From NCBI GenBank assembly GCA_026874595.1, contig CM049309.1, positions 7,715,076 to 7,779,075 on the forward strand: 64,000 bases of DNA. The letters are read 5' to 3'. Under the pieces are notes generated by a model. The model made no database searches and was not told where the DNA came from. It saw nothing but the letters and a program-made list of their open reading frames with translations. Of the stretch, positions 24,781 to 37,770 are shown one piece after another. Source of the DNA: Sipunculus nudus (taxonomy: Eukaryota; Annelida; Sipuncula; Golfingiida; Sipunculidae). Made by a program: the position numbers and the translations under genes. How positions within the stretch are numbered: position 1 is the first letter of the stretch; each line of letters starts with the position of its first letter.

Positions 24781-25689
24781 TGGAAGTTTTTATGAGGTGC
24801 ATATTTTCTCAGTTCTACTATTATAACTTCAGTATTAAATTTCTTAGTATTTCTAAGAGTTTCATTTAGATATCCAGTGCAATCATCCTTGGTCCAAGTG
24901 ATTTTTTTTCTGACATTTCAATCCAAAGTCATTGCCTACAAAAATTTAATAATTTAAGTTAGATGGTTTTCCCCAGGTTCTCTGGTTTCACCCCAGAGAC
25001 TAAAAATTACAACCTACAGAGCTGTGGAGGGTAAAAAGTATTAGTTATTAAAGTTAGTTGTACAATTCATGTAAACTAATTAAAGTAATAATGTAAATGG
25101 CCCCCAAAACAGTTGTTTATATCCATATGGCATACAACTAATATGTTTTACATTTTGCTGTATTAAATATATATGATAAATTAACTTAAAAACTTTGTTC
25201 AGCAAGTCACTTTCAGCACAAATATTATGTGATATGGTATCATCATAGTTCCATTCTGAGGTTTTGCCCAGTTTAACTGACCAAAAAATAGTATATTGGA
25301 AGAAAAAGTTGCCTCTTTTGCTATGAATATTTCATGGTTTTGTATTATATCCATTTATAAAAGCTTTCAAATGGCAGACAAGATACCACATATTAATCTA
25401 CCAATTGCAGACACATGTTTTGTAAGGCTATTTTGTACGAAATGACCTCTCCAATTCTGCAGTCAAAGTGTTATCGGACATTACATTCTTATCTCTACCT
25501 TAGAAAGACTGGAATTGATTTTACGATTATGGAGGTAAATTTGGAAAAGATAGGATTGTTGGATTAAGGAAAGTGAATTTGGATAAGATATGCAGTATAA
25601 GTATGAAGGGTGAAACACATTAAGGCATGAATATTATATTAGCCTGGGTTATATGTTTTATCTGATGATGTATACAAGGACACTGCCAT

Positions 25690-26300
25690 GTAAACAGGAC
25701 TGTGCCAACACTTAACAAGACTGTAGCAGCCCTGAAGCAGATATATGCCTAAAAAGCAGGCCAGACAAGGCTGTCACAGCCTGGAGATTGGACAGGAGAG
25801 TGCTGTCCAGTTGGTTGGTTATTTCATTAAGGTGCTTCCACAATACAGCTAGCCAGCCTTTGTCCATATGTCTGTGATCGCTGATGGCTGACATCATCTC
25901 GAGCTGGCAGTGGACCAGCTTTTCCAGCCCAATCCAGTTGTGACAAAGCCGCATCAGCTCAGCTTCCCAGCATTGCGGCAAAGGTCATACGGCAAAGGTC
26001 AGCCGATGGCAGAAAAGTAGCCCATACCTGTGTCCATTTTCTAGGTTGCCCTGATTGTTTGCTGCTGATCAGGGTAACTATTTCCGTTGACCTGTTAAGT
26101 AACCAATCAAGCGGCTTAGTTATCTGCTTGGACATAACACTGACCCATTGCTCCGGGAAATGGTATGGAGGTCCACACAGTGCTATCATTTGCTGGCTTT
26201 CTCCTGTATTACCAATCACACTGACAAGGGCTTTATATGCCAGGAAATCAGCTATTGTGTGTTCACCGTGGTTACAGACTCTGCGATGACTTTCCTAGCT
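25690..26300. other. G+C-richer island without a recognised gene
   Basis: This stretch is visibly less AT-rich than its surroundings and has short ORFs on both strands (minus 25981-25712 and 26219-25959; plus 26059-26289). None shows a family motif I recognise and none has a convincing splice context. It could be a conserved non-coding element, an old transposon or an unrecognised exon. Confidence 0.35.
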
Positions 26301-29300
26301 TAGTAATGGCAGTATTTGTTAAGAGACTATGGTCTTTCTGTGGAACTCCTGTCTCTGCATTCGGTTACCTGTTTTTAGCTTTTCAGAAGTTTGCCTTTGA
26401 ATCTGTTATACCTTTTCTGTATTGGAACCAGCTCTGCCATATGACCATTAATATAAATATGGTTCCTGTCTGCCCATTCTAATGTTATGGTCCCAAAATG
26501 CCTGAGATAATACCACAAAGTCAATAAAACCTTTCAGTTAAAAAATAAGCCCAAACGAGTAAGACTGAATAACAGGGAAAGTTAATGAGACCTTAAATTT
26601 AATTTTAAAAATGATCAGGAAATGGATGGTTTAAATGACTTCAAAATTTGATCCTCTTTATACATTTTAAGCATCCAACTGTGTGAACTTGACATTATAT
26701 AATGTAAGGATTAACTTGATGGTATAAAGATTTAGATGGGTTCTTCTTTTTTTACCTTTCCATCGTCATCCTTTGTGACAACCGGATGTGGTCAGACCTC
26801 TTGTTGGGTAGCTGCAGGGATGGAGAACAGATGGTTAGGTCTCTAAATAGGTGCATTGGATCAAACCCTTTTTAATAATGAGCGATTTTTGGTTTTTGGT
26901 TTTCCGTCCCGTAGTATGTACATCTGTTGATGTCACGTGTTGTGGTTGAGTAGAGGACATTGCCTTAGGGTAAGGTTGAAAGCTTTGTTTTCATATTGGG
27001 AGATGCAGTGTGCCAATGCTGTAATTGCATATTGAATATTAAAGAGTATTTGTGCATTAGTATTTACATATTTCTGCATTTTGATTCCCACCTGTGACAT
27101 TGAGGTCGTTTCATGATAATAGAAATATGTCAATCTGCAATACTTTGTGTGCAATTGCTGTATCTGTGTTGCTGTGTCAGTTTTTCTGTTTTTAAAGTTG
27201 ATCTGGTTTTCCTGGGACAAAGAATTAGGTAGGTATAAGAAAGATGTGAACAATTTGTCTCATCATCTTAGAATTGTCCTCTTGAAAACCAGGCATCTTA
27301 AGTATGAATTATTTATGATATTGCATGTTCTACTATAATATGAAAGCGTACATAACCTCAGAATTGGCCACTTGGCCAACTGAAGCAGGGGTTTCAGTAG
27401 GCTTTGAAATATTTGGAAATTCCAGGACTCACAGGCCTAATTTAAGAGATTCTTATATGATTCTGAAGGGTCCCAATAGCAAGCATGAAACATTTATTAA
27501 ATAGTTGCTTAAAGGGGCTTATACCAGTATTTGGCATGTGTGTTTATCAACAAAGATTATAACCAAAATAATCCAAACACATTCAAGAGGGACATCTAGT
27601 TGCATGTACAATGAACCAGAATATTGCAAATGGCCTTTAGCAACAACTGACCTTTCAGCTTCCAAACATGTGCTGCCAACTATCTTTGGTTACTTGGTTT
27701 TTCTGTTCATCAAATTTAACACGTGGACCATGTTTACTAACAGCTTTTAGATAAACAATATCATAAATCCACCACAGATATTTTATATAGAGAACAAGCC
27801 AGAAATAATACAGATTTTACAGATCAGGCAAGTGAATAGCTGGCTTTAAGCATTTTATGTTGTAATTCTCTGAATGCAGCTTATGATATAATAATGTCCC
27901 ACTGTAAATAAGCAGCACAGAGATGTACAGATTACTAAAGTGATAACTGCTTCCTTAAGTAGTAAGAACTACTAATATGGCTAAAAAAGATTTTATATAT
28001 CAAATGCAATCTGAATAAAAATCGTGATTTAATAACCTGTATCAGAATCAAAACCAGCAATTGAATTGATCTATCTATTCAATACAATGATTAATCAATT
28101 AATTGTCACACCAAATGTCATGTAATATATAATTAAACATTTTGAGTATTTTTTTTTCTCTCAGATCTGTAAAAATAGAGACAGGTAACAAGGATTGATA
28201 GGGGTTAAATGATATCATGGACTTTTCCCTTAGAAGTTCAGTACTTGGAATAAATTGGTATGATTGTATGTGACCTCTAAATCTTGAAGCAACAGTGGTT
28301 ACATCATCTTTCTTGAGACATCTAGCTTGGGCATAGTTCATTGGCAGTGTTGTTTCACTCATTTCTAGATTTTACTTTTTTTTCCATTTTGCTTCCACTG
28401 TATGTAATTGTTTCCGGGAAATTTGGTCTTTTCTGGCATTTGGCATAGATTAACGTTCTCAGGCTTGGATGGCAGAGCTTACCATAGAGACAGTATATTG
28501 CTGCTGCCCAGGTAAAGGTTAATTGTTATCTGACAGTCTTTCTTATGTATAACCATTATACCCAAATGAGAAGAAGAACATGATATGTACAAATACCAGT
28601 TTCTGTTTTTCATGCTGAACCGGATGGTTTCCTAGCTATTAAGCTTGTATTTTTTCAAGTAATTTTTTTCACTTGTTGCCATCAGGAAAACTTTTCGAGC
28701 ACTTGATAATCGGGTCAAACTAGCCTGTACTGGGTATTTGCTTGACATGGTTCAGGCCAGTTGATAAACAAATACAGCCAGAAATATTGAAATTAAAAAT
28801 GTCCGGCAAGGTCGAGCAAAAGGTCATGAAGTTTTATTCAATTAATCTGACAGAGTAATCTTGTTATTTACAAGAAGTTATGGAAAATTTTCTTGTAATA
28901 TAAAAGTGATTAAAATATTGTGGACTTCTCATTGGTAGGCGCATTAACTACAACCTATGTTGTTTGCAAATCTTAGCTCAGGAAATCATGGGAAATCATG
29001 GCAATTATATCAAAGGATTGTGCATGTCATGGCATTCACAGGAAATAGCAGACTGTTGCAGCATGCTTTGAGTAGTTGCAGAACAAAGTCAGCATTTGCA
29101 ATTAAATGTTATCTATTGTTAACGACTGTAATGTTCCTGTGCCACACACACCAGTTGCAGGGGAACACATTATGAAGTTTGGGGGTTGGGGCATCCCTCA
29201 CTGAACTATGCTACATATGTCTTGTAACTTTTTATGGTTGTCATGACAATTTGTAAGTAATCCTAGCACATGGCAGCATAGAAAATCAACAAAAAATCAC

Positions 29301-29691
29301 GCTGTGAGGACTGGCTGCCTTACTGTGTTTGTTGTGATCTTTGCTCAATTCATTATGATTCTTCATCACTTTATCACATACTCATTCACTAGTGTTCATC
29401 AATGGAAGGAAACAAGTAGGGCCAGTGACTAGGAGAACTGTTCATACTACTTGTCTATCATTTATGAATATAATTAGGGCTTAATTTTTATTACTGTTAG
29501 AAGAAAATGATTACATTGATTATCATTAGTCATAATCAGTATAACTATTGGTCTACAATCAATTCTCTGTATATTTAGGGCTTGTTAACAAGAAAAAATG
29601 TTATTAACTTTAATTATTATTGGCTTTAGTATGGTAATCATGCAATTTCAAAAAAACATTTGATATTTTATTTCATGAGAGATGATCAATA

Positions 29692-29695
<4 letters not shown>
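26301..29695. other. Non-coding DNA, no features seen
   Basis: AT-rich sequence with stops in all frames. Short ORFs around 27.0-27.3 and 28.1-28.4 kb show no recognisable protein family. Confidence 0.5.

Positions 29696-29742
<47 letters not shown>
29696..29742. repeat. (TA)n microsatellite, about 23 repeats
   Basis: Uninterrupted alternating TA run. Self-complementary and likely length-polymorphic. Confidence 0.98.
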
Positions 29743-29747
<5 letters not shown>

Positions 29748-32365
29748 ATCCCAACAGGTGACAGAGCTCCATGAACCATGGGTGACTTCAAAATGACATG
29801 CGGATTTTGATTTTCTTACAGTATACACATTAAGTAGATGAATAGCTTATGAAACTCATGTTACGTGTTAAGATTATCATACAACTGACAATAGGATCCA
29901 GGGTACTACGCCCTGCCGTACACAGGTATAAATGGGGGACAAAATGTAATTTGCTTAACAGCCGTTTTCTGGTTATTTAAAGCCAGTGGATGCAGGACTT
30001 GGATTTCAGGAAGCTAGATTAAAGACATATCTTTAACCTTTGTTAATCTGGGTTTATTTGGTACATCTCCTTTCATAATATGTCGAGGTAAAGTTTACAG
30101 CCTTTGACCCTGCATTAAACATGTCTTTAGTATTTGATTTGAAAGCCAGGTGAACAGAATGCACTTATGTCATGCAGCATTTGAGAGCTAAATGTATTGA
30201 ATCCTGTTTTCTGAAAACATTATAGTTCCCCTTGTTATTTGATATTTTAAGCTCATGAGGTCATACCTGTACAATTCTGATATTTAATACATTTTATCTG
30301 ACATTTTTTAGACATTTAATGTGCAGAATACTATTCCTAAAGTCAAATTACATCATGTAGGGGAATGATAAAATAAGTCATATGTTTCATTTTTGTGACA
30401 CACTGTTATTTAATGAAATAATTACTGAAATAATATCTTAATAGAGCTCCATAGTAAAATGAAGAAAAAATATAACCATTCTCCATGTTCAGGGATTGGA
30501 ACTCTGTAATTTTAGTGACCACTTGCATTTCCACTAAACTAAACAGCTGAACAGAACATTACTTAATTAGTTTATCTCTGTTTATCTCAATTGTAAATGA
30601 ATTGTTAATCTTATGTGTCTTTAAAGCTATTTGCCAAGGGGAATGACCCTTGACCTATATTTGGATTGCTGTTGTTGCTTAGATTTAGAGGATGCATGCA
30701 TTAATGGTATGAAGAATAATCATCCCCAATGAAATCTTTTTGTTGCTTCATGAATAATCACCATATCAAGCAAATACAGGGGAAGACACAAGTCTCCTCA
30801 TTGGAGAAAATTGCACAAGCACACACATACACACATACAAGCATGTATGTCCTGATGTGACTTACTTCTGTTTTTGACTACCACCAGTTCTTTATGTGAA
30901 GTTTGGCCAGAGAGTGTACAGGGTCTGAACTTAAATTCAAGTTAATTGATAATGTTATTAGAATTTGTCCTCATTGTGTAGACCTTTAGGTATAGGCCAT
31001 AAAAGTAAGAAATGCATTTTAAAAAGAAAAGTCTAAATTAATTTTTAATACTTATTTGTCTGGTATAGTCAGAAATTTGTCAGATAAGGTGTGTTATATG
31101 CCACTCAAAGACTTTAAGTACTGGTAAGCCATATCAGGCCTTTCAAACATACACTTTTATTGCTGCTGTGTAATTTGTGTTTTATCATCTTGTTTGGAGA
31201 GAAATGGCTTATTTACAGGAGTAAGATAAAAATGAATTACAAAGGATGAACAAAGTTGCATGTTTCTTTTAATTATTTACTTGGCTGACTTGCCTCAGAC
31301 AGTGGTGAATTTTATTTTGGACAAGAGCCCTCTGGCCTTTCTGGCGATGCAGAAATGATTAATATCATTTGGTTTCATCTCAGGAAGGTTTTGCTGATTT
31401 TCCTGACGTACACTGTTTCGTGATAACTTTCTCACATGCGCCTTTTTCACACAAATGTTTTGCCAATCACACAAGTTCAGCTTACATGTTGGCCCCGAAG
31501 TGTTACCTGATACAGTAGGCTATCGATTAACTCAAGCACATGCTTCTGTTCGGAGACTTGTCTGTGGTAGGGTTGGCTAACTCCTGAAGGAGGGTGGGAT
31601 ACTCCGACTAATATTGCCCTTGTCAAGCAGTATGATAAATGACTTGTGTATATTGGATCATGAATAACATAGAGTGACCATAGGTAATGAAGAGTGGTCC
31701 AACGAGTGTCTTCGTCCGTGGGTGTAACTCATCCAGACTCAAATAAAACAGACCAGTATCAGCCAAGTTTTGCCCTGCAAGGAATTCTTCCGTTCTAAAG
31801 GTTACTTTATTTATATAGTTTCTGTGTATACTACCCAAGTCTGTTTCGTTTTCCCACAGATGAACAAGTGTCTAATATTACTTAAGGATATACATCATTC
31901 TGATAAAGTGCAAATGGATGCAATTTCTCAACACTTTGTATAAAATACTAAAAGAAATTGAAGAATTTATTTAAAATTTTCATCAGATTTAAAAATATCT
32001 TAGATAACTAGGAGGAAACTTTCTTAAAATAAATTTTGTTTATGTCAGTGTACAGTTCATGTGCATTTTTCATTTAAAGGGTTCCAATTATTAGTTTTTG
32101 AACAAATGGGTTCATAAAATCATATGATATCACTTTGATGAGTCATAGGTTTTATTGATATTAAATGATGACAAAGGTTGCTGACACAATAAAGGTATGC
32201 AACATCCATAGAAACATGAAAGTGCTCTCACTAAAATGTTCTAAATAATATTGCAATGCATAGAGCAAATCACAGGTATTAATATGTTGTCCTTATAATA
32301 TTATTAAGTTATAATCTGGGGTTAACTATATTAATATAGAATGATTAACTTTACTTGGGTCACTG
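29743..32365. other. Non-coding DNA, no features seen
   Basis: AT-rich with a short CA-rich patch near 30810-30840 and a slightly G+C-richer patch near 31490-31860 that contains a 71-codon minus-strand ORF of no recognisable family. Confidence 0.5.
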
Positions 32366-32485
32366 CAGCGCTCAAAATTAACATTTGAAAGTAACATATT
32401 ACTTTTACTTGACCTACACAAATTCATACTCTAACTAAAATCACTGATCACTGGGAAGGCAGTTAACCGTTAATGTCCAGCCCTG
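32366..32485. mobile_element. Small hAT-like MITE (120 bp)
   Basis: Left end CAGCGCTCAAAATTAAC and right end GTTAATGTCCAGCCCTG are inverted repeats matching at about 13 of 17 positions, and the right end closely resembles that of the element at 22515-22762. Probably a deletion relative of the same family. Target duplication not seen. Confidence 0.5.
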
Positions 32486-32702
32486 CACAGACTATTGTGG
32501 ACAACATTTAAATTCAAATAGCCTGTCACCACAACTTGAAAAAAGGCATAATTTTCACATGGTCTGTACTTGTTTCTTAAAGACTTGGAGAACAGTTTTT
32601 AGAAACTTTAGAGTTACATGGGAGTGAAGAGTGAATTATATCTTGAAAGTGTATAGATTCAGAAAGAATATATACATAAAATCACCATCTGTAAGTGCTG
32701 AC

Positions 32703-32762
32703 CTCTATCTGTCTGTCTATCTGTTTGTCAGTTGTTTGTTTGTCCTTCTGTCTGTTTTCTTC
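32703..32762. repeat. CTGT/TTGT-rich imperfect microsatellite
   Basis: Imperfect CTGT, CTAT and TTGT tetranucleotides. Similar tracts elsewhere in the window mark pearl/Helentron-like elements, but no 5' hairpin is recognisable here. Confidence 0.6.
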
Positions 32763-33619
32763 TGTGAAGATTCTGAAGCATTCTCAAGATTGATTTTGTC
32801 TGTATGAAGTACATCTTTGTGTTTGACTTCCATGGTTTAAAACAAATATGGCTTGCTGTTTCCATTTATTACTTGTATTCAATCTGTGGTGTTCTCCAGA
32901 TAAAGCATGCAATAAGCCAAGTGACGATCATTGTTATGAAGCAGAGATCAGAAACTGAACACCTTACAGTACAATGTTCATTTGTCATTTCCATTATATT
33001 GTAAAGAATTTTTTTCTGATTGTTCAGGCTTCCTTTGCTGACAGGTCTTTTCACAGTGATCGTCTTAGCTGTAACTCTACCTGGTCACCTACATAAGGAG
33101 CAGCAAGATATGACTGACACAATGCTTTAACCATACATAACACATACTCCACTTCTTAAAGTCACATTCAATATGACAGCCCAGCAAGTGGAATTAAACA
33201 AGCTATTCTGTTCAGCCCTCAGTGATAATACTCAGATCCAGTGCAACTGTATCCAACACTAAATACCTGCTTTTCTGCCGTCTTTAAATGCTGAGTAATA
33301 AATCACCATTTGAAATCTGTAACCTTGCAAAAACCTTCCTGTTTTGGTTTAAATTTCTTTTAAATTGTTGCTTTTATGGTTTTTATGGGTAGCCAATTCC
33401 TGTGAATGCTGGAAATCAAGAATTTCTGTTTCAATGAAAACTATATTTCATGGTTGATCTTTTATCATTAAATTCAAATTATGTTAAAAGTCTTACATGT
33501 GGCTTGTTATTTAGTATCACTTCATCAAATTTACAACAATTCTTAAATTAATGCTATAATTTAAATGAGTAATTCACTTGAAAGAGCACTGGAGAACACA
33601 TAATTTGTCAGATAATTAT

Positions 33620-33945
33620 CAAGATCACATTAACACTTTTAATCAAAACTGTCCGTAATTAAACCCCCAATGCTGATTCCATCATACAGATCACATTCAC
33701 ACTTTGTGCAACACTGTCTCTAATTTAAGCCCAATGGTATAAATCCCATATACAGATCAGATTCACACTGTGTGCAACACTCTCTTGTTTAGGTCTGCTA
33801 TACTCTTCCCATTAACAAGGTCCCATTCACACTGTTAATCAAACGATCTCATATTTAAGCCCACCTCTCTCATCTCGTCATCCAGCTCACATTCACACTT
33901 TCATCAAAACTGTCTCTAATTCTGGCCCACTGCCTCAACCTGTTT
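33620..33945. repeat. 65-66 bp tandem repeat, five copies
   Basis: The landmark GATCACATTCACACTTT and variants recurs at about 33623, 33689, 33755, 33820 and 33885, followed each time by CAACACTGTCTCTAATTTAAGCCCA-like words (cut short or changed in some units). Units differ by 15-30 percent, so the array is old. Confidence 0.85.
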
Positions 33946-34805
33946 ACAAGTGACCAAGGGTCATTTATCATTGGTCCATTTATCAGTGGTTTCAGGGTTA
34001 AGGTCACTGTTTGCTGTTTGAGGCTTTTAAATATTTGCAATTTATATTACAGGGTTAAACCTTGTACATAAAATTTCAAACATTTTGGCAGTTTTATCAC
34101 CTCAGAATCAAGTTGATTTCTTCGCCAACTTTCTTTTGGGTGTCTGCACCATTCCCAGTAGGGCTATACCATGTGATGGCTTTAAAGACTCAAACACATT
34201 CATGAAACACAAGGAAAAGCCCTAATCACCCCCGGAGACGGGTTTTTTATTGCCATATACTGCAGCTCATACAAGAATAAACATTGAACTCTGAGCGGTA
34301 GAGGGAAGATGGGATTCTCTTGGGAAATTGGATTATTCAAATCATCCCCAAGGATTTCTTTTTTTTATTCGTTCTGTTGGTTTTCTTCCCACTTATAGCT
34401 ACCAATTTACTTTCCTATTCAATATATTTAGCTATTAAACCAAGAAGCCTTGAGAACTCATGTTGTTGCCATGTATCACGAGAAAAAAATGCATTGCCTA
34501 TCATGCGGTAGAGAAAAAAGTATGTATACCGTCTGAAGTGTGACCAGTTTATTGGTGTTTGTTCAGATCTCCACTGGTGTTTCATATACTTCTCAGATAT
34601 AAATGACACTTCTGTATGTTGAGGGGGTTATTTCTCTTTTACTACCATGTGTATTATAGGTAAGGTGGTAGTGTTCCTTTGAAGCACACCTGGCATCTGT
34701 TCTGATGAGTTATTGTAATATCTCTGCCTCATCTTCCTGTTCTGTCCATCACTGGCTTGCCCAGCATCCAGCTGCCAGATGTCTGGCCATCACCAGAACA
34801 CATGT

Positions 34806-34855
34806 AAAGAGTAGCAGTAGCCCAATGGTTCAGCAGTTGGACCTAGGAGTTGAAA
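34806..34855 (+). mobile_element. Possible degenerate SINE head
   Basis: TAGCCCAATGGTTCAGCAGTTGG resembles a tRNA D-arm/box A region followed by an anticodon-like arm, but no B box follows. Weak evidence. Confidence 0.25.
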
Positions 34856-35007
34856 TTAATTAGCTCTTGTCAGGCTCAGGCCAGATTTTGTCGAATTTGT
34901 TTTGGTTGACAAACATTTTGTGGAGGAGCTGAGGTTAGGAGGACAGTAGAAATTATATACCTGCTAATGATTAGAGTCTTTGTTAGTATTGTAAATACTA
35001 AAACATA

Positions 35008-36345
35008 TATGTCTTAGTCAGTATCTTATATACTGAGTGATAAGTATGATCTTATTAATTCACAACCTTATATACTGAAAGATAAGTGCAGTCTAAGAGT
35101 GTATATTTTATCCTGAACGATAAGTACCACATTTATTCCAATTTGGCGATCCCTCTTATTTCTCGACCCCAAAAAATATTTTGAAAGCATAATTTCTTAA
35201 ATTACTCTAATTTCGCGACTGCGGACGATGTTTTCTGTCGACGATGTTTAGGTTAAATGCCTCCGTCTCTCGCGGGCTCTGCAGTTTGTATCTGACTAGA
35301 TTCTTATTACACTGACCATCCACATCAAACTTGTTAATTGTATTAAAAAAATTTTGAAGATACAAAGGTGCGTTTTTCATTATTTCCGGTTGTATGTAAT
35401 TTAACGCGCCTTTACTTTCCTATATTTATTACATATTATACAAATAAAAGTTATCTGATAATAGGTAATTATTTTTTTATAAAGTCTTCTTCCAACTTCC
35501 ATGCAGCTGCTTGTCCCTTTTCGGCCCGCCAATATCACCGCCTGGTGGGTAAACTTGAAACAACTGGTAGTTACATGAGCTGCCATTTATGTCAAGTGAT
35601 CCTACCTATACACAAAGTTGTGATCATTTTGTAAAGTGACTGAGCTCAGTTTGATAATTCATTGATGGACTCTGTATTTTTCATGTGACAGTTGGAAACC
35701 CGTTTGTAGGAAATTAACAAGACAAACTTATAAACACCCATATTATCACTCAATCCATATGACCGCTTGCGGAGTGTCAGAGCGGCTCGGGGCCTGTAGG
35801 GACAGTTTTCCCGTCACATGCCTCTAAAATCTCGACCACCGCAAATTCTGCAGGTAGATAATTTTCAAATATCCTCCATTAACTCGACTTCTGAGAAAAT
35901 TAATTATTTTTAAGTGGTCGCCAAATTAAAAATAAATACGGTACATTTATAATATGAAACAGTAACTTATATACTCAGTGATATGGACAATCTGAGACAG
36001 TATCTTATATTTTCAAAAATTAAGTATTGTCTGAGTAAGCATTTTATATACTGAAAGAAAAGCACAGTCAGGATCTTGTATACTGAAAGTTAAGTAGAGT
36101 CTTAGTCAGTAGCTTATATACTGAAAGGTAAGTATAGTCTTAGTATCTTATATACTGAAAGTTAAGTAGTGTCTTAGTATCTTTATACTGAAAGTTAAGT
36201 AGTCTTAGTATCTAAATTCTTAATACTGAAAGATAAGTATAGTCTTCGTCAGTATCTTATATACTGTAACATAAGTAAAGTCTTAGTCAGTATCTTAAGC
36301 ACTCACAGATAAATACAATCAAGGTATCTTATACTTGAAGTTCAT
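35008..36345. repeat. About 40-bp degenerate minisatellite, interrupted by a transposon
   Basis: Units combine AGTATCTTATATACTGAAAG with TTAAGTA or ATAAGTATAGTCTTAG. Three to four units lie before 35124 and about ten after 35944. The right part has better-preserved units (36070-36260). The stretch between is element L, so the array predates that insertion. Confidence 0.85.
35127..35941. mobile_element. TIR DNA transposon/MITE L (815 bp), flanked by TA
   Basis: Left end CCACATTTATTCCAATTTGGCGA and the reverse complement of the right end, CCGTATTTATTTTTAATTTGGCGA, agree at about 19 of 23 positions, and similarity continues weakly inward (TCGAC words). TA lies immediately outside on both sides. 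The element interrupts the minisatellite at 35008-36345. It has several CpG-rich patches unlike the flanks. No transposase reading frame is present. The ORF at 35368-35634 has no recognisable domain. Confidence 0.7.
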
Positions 36346-37037
36346 CCTGTCATAGCACCTTTAAATGCTTTCAGATATATACATCTTATATACTTTAGGA
36401 TGAATTTAATCTAAGCCATTATCTTCTATATTGAGAGACAGATACAGTTGTAGTAAAACTTATTTTCTTGAGTCAGTACAACTTATACTGAGAGGAATAT
36501 ACTTCCGAGTCTGTATGTTATGTAGGATGTCTTAATACAAACTTACTTGTGGGCTGAAATTACTTGTGTACGTCCATGTGACACCTTGGGAGGTACTGTG
36601 TTTTATGGACCATAGGTGTGAAATACTTGCATCACATGCATATACTGTGCATGTGTGACCATGATTGGCCACAGTATATGTAACTTGTTTTTGTTTTGTT
36701 TTTCAAATTTAGCACAGAAGTGATAATTGATGAATTTGTTATTCAGTTTGAGTATTGCTGTGTTTTGATAATACTACCTAGAAGATTTAGTAAAGTAATG
36801 CACAAATAATGTTTTCAATTAATGAGAATCTTTTATAAAACAGAAAATTCACATTTTTACAAGGTTAATGTTGTAGGAAAATCACTAAAATAGACTGTAT
36901 ATATCACTACTTATTTCAGTTATTATTTCATTGTGTAAGTTCACATCTCCTTGGTGAGATACAAGTTGGGAAATGTCAATACTTACATCTTAAATGATGT
37001 ACAACCAAATTTTGTAAATAGCAGTATACCCATAATT

Positions 37038-37770
37038 TCAACATGCGACCTGTGACATCCATTTTTAGAGCGTATGCAAAATGGCCACCCCCATGAGCAG
37101 TTTCAAGAAACTGATAAATAAACATGTCAGGGTTTTCCAAGGGCACAGGGAAAGACAGCAGCAAGAATATATCTGTGGAGAGTTTGGTAGCAAAGGCACT
37201 AGTATTGAAAAGGTTCAGAGCAGATTAAAGGGGCCTAATCACATATAAAGCATGTTGAGTTGACACAAAAAATAGCTTCTTCCCTTTAAAATAAACCTGT
37301 ACCTGCCAAAATATTGCCTTGAAACCATTTGCTTACTCCTGTAAATGAGTGTTAAAAACATTGAACAGGTGTGATCGCAGGTGTCGACATAAACATTGGT
37401 CGGACCATGTGCTGTGCGGAGCCACAACACGTGGCAATCAGGAGATGCCCTGACTGACTTGGCTAAAAAAAATGTAATACATGTTCCTGCTGGCTGAAAC
37501 ACCACGTGTGGCCCCTCATAATCGGACCTCTTGTCATGCGGCCTTGTTATGGTAAACAGACTGTGTTTACCAACACGCAGGGCTATAACAAGGTGTTAAA
37601 CAGTCGTATGCAAGGAAATGAGACTGTGTGCTGGAATGGTTTTGCTGGAAACATTTGTATAAAGCAAAACTGAACTGATAGTGTGAAAACAATAGGCATA
37701 ATATTACTCCTGATTATGTCCCTTTAATTTTTAGACCATTCCTCAATCCTCAAATTGTTTAAGGATTGAC
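37038..37770 (+). mobile_element. Dispersed repeat family H, copy 1, split by a MITE
   Basis: ATGCGACCTGTGACATCC, GCAAAATGGCCACCCCCATGAG, TTTCAAGAAACTGATA, ATCTGTGGAGAGTTTGGT and CCTCAATCCTCAAATTGT occur in the same order as in the copies at 40337-40595 and 62711-63096. The last block is displaced by about 500 bp because a TTAA-flanked element lies at 37229-37723. Overlapping minus-strand ORFs are not conserved between copies. Family identity unknown. Confidence 0.75.
37229..37723. mobile_element. TTAA-flanked MITE (495 bp)
   Basis: TTAA at 37225-37228 is followed by AGGGGCCTAATCA, and TGATTATGTCCCT is followed by TTAA at 37724-37727; the ends are inverted repeats matching at about 11 of 13. 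TTAA target duplication is the piggyBac signature, though the terminal bases are not the usual CCCT, so the superfamily is left open. It interrupts family H copy 1. Confidence 0.6.

Noticed and set aside
36976-37164. Minus-strand ORF containing ETAHGGGHFAYALKMD
   Set aside because: It lies in family H; the frame is broken in the other two H copies, so the similarity between copies is at DNA level only.
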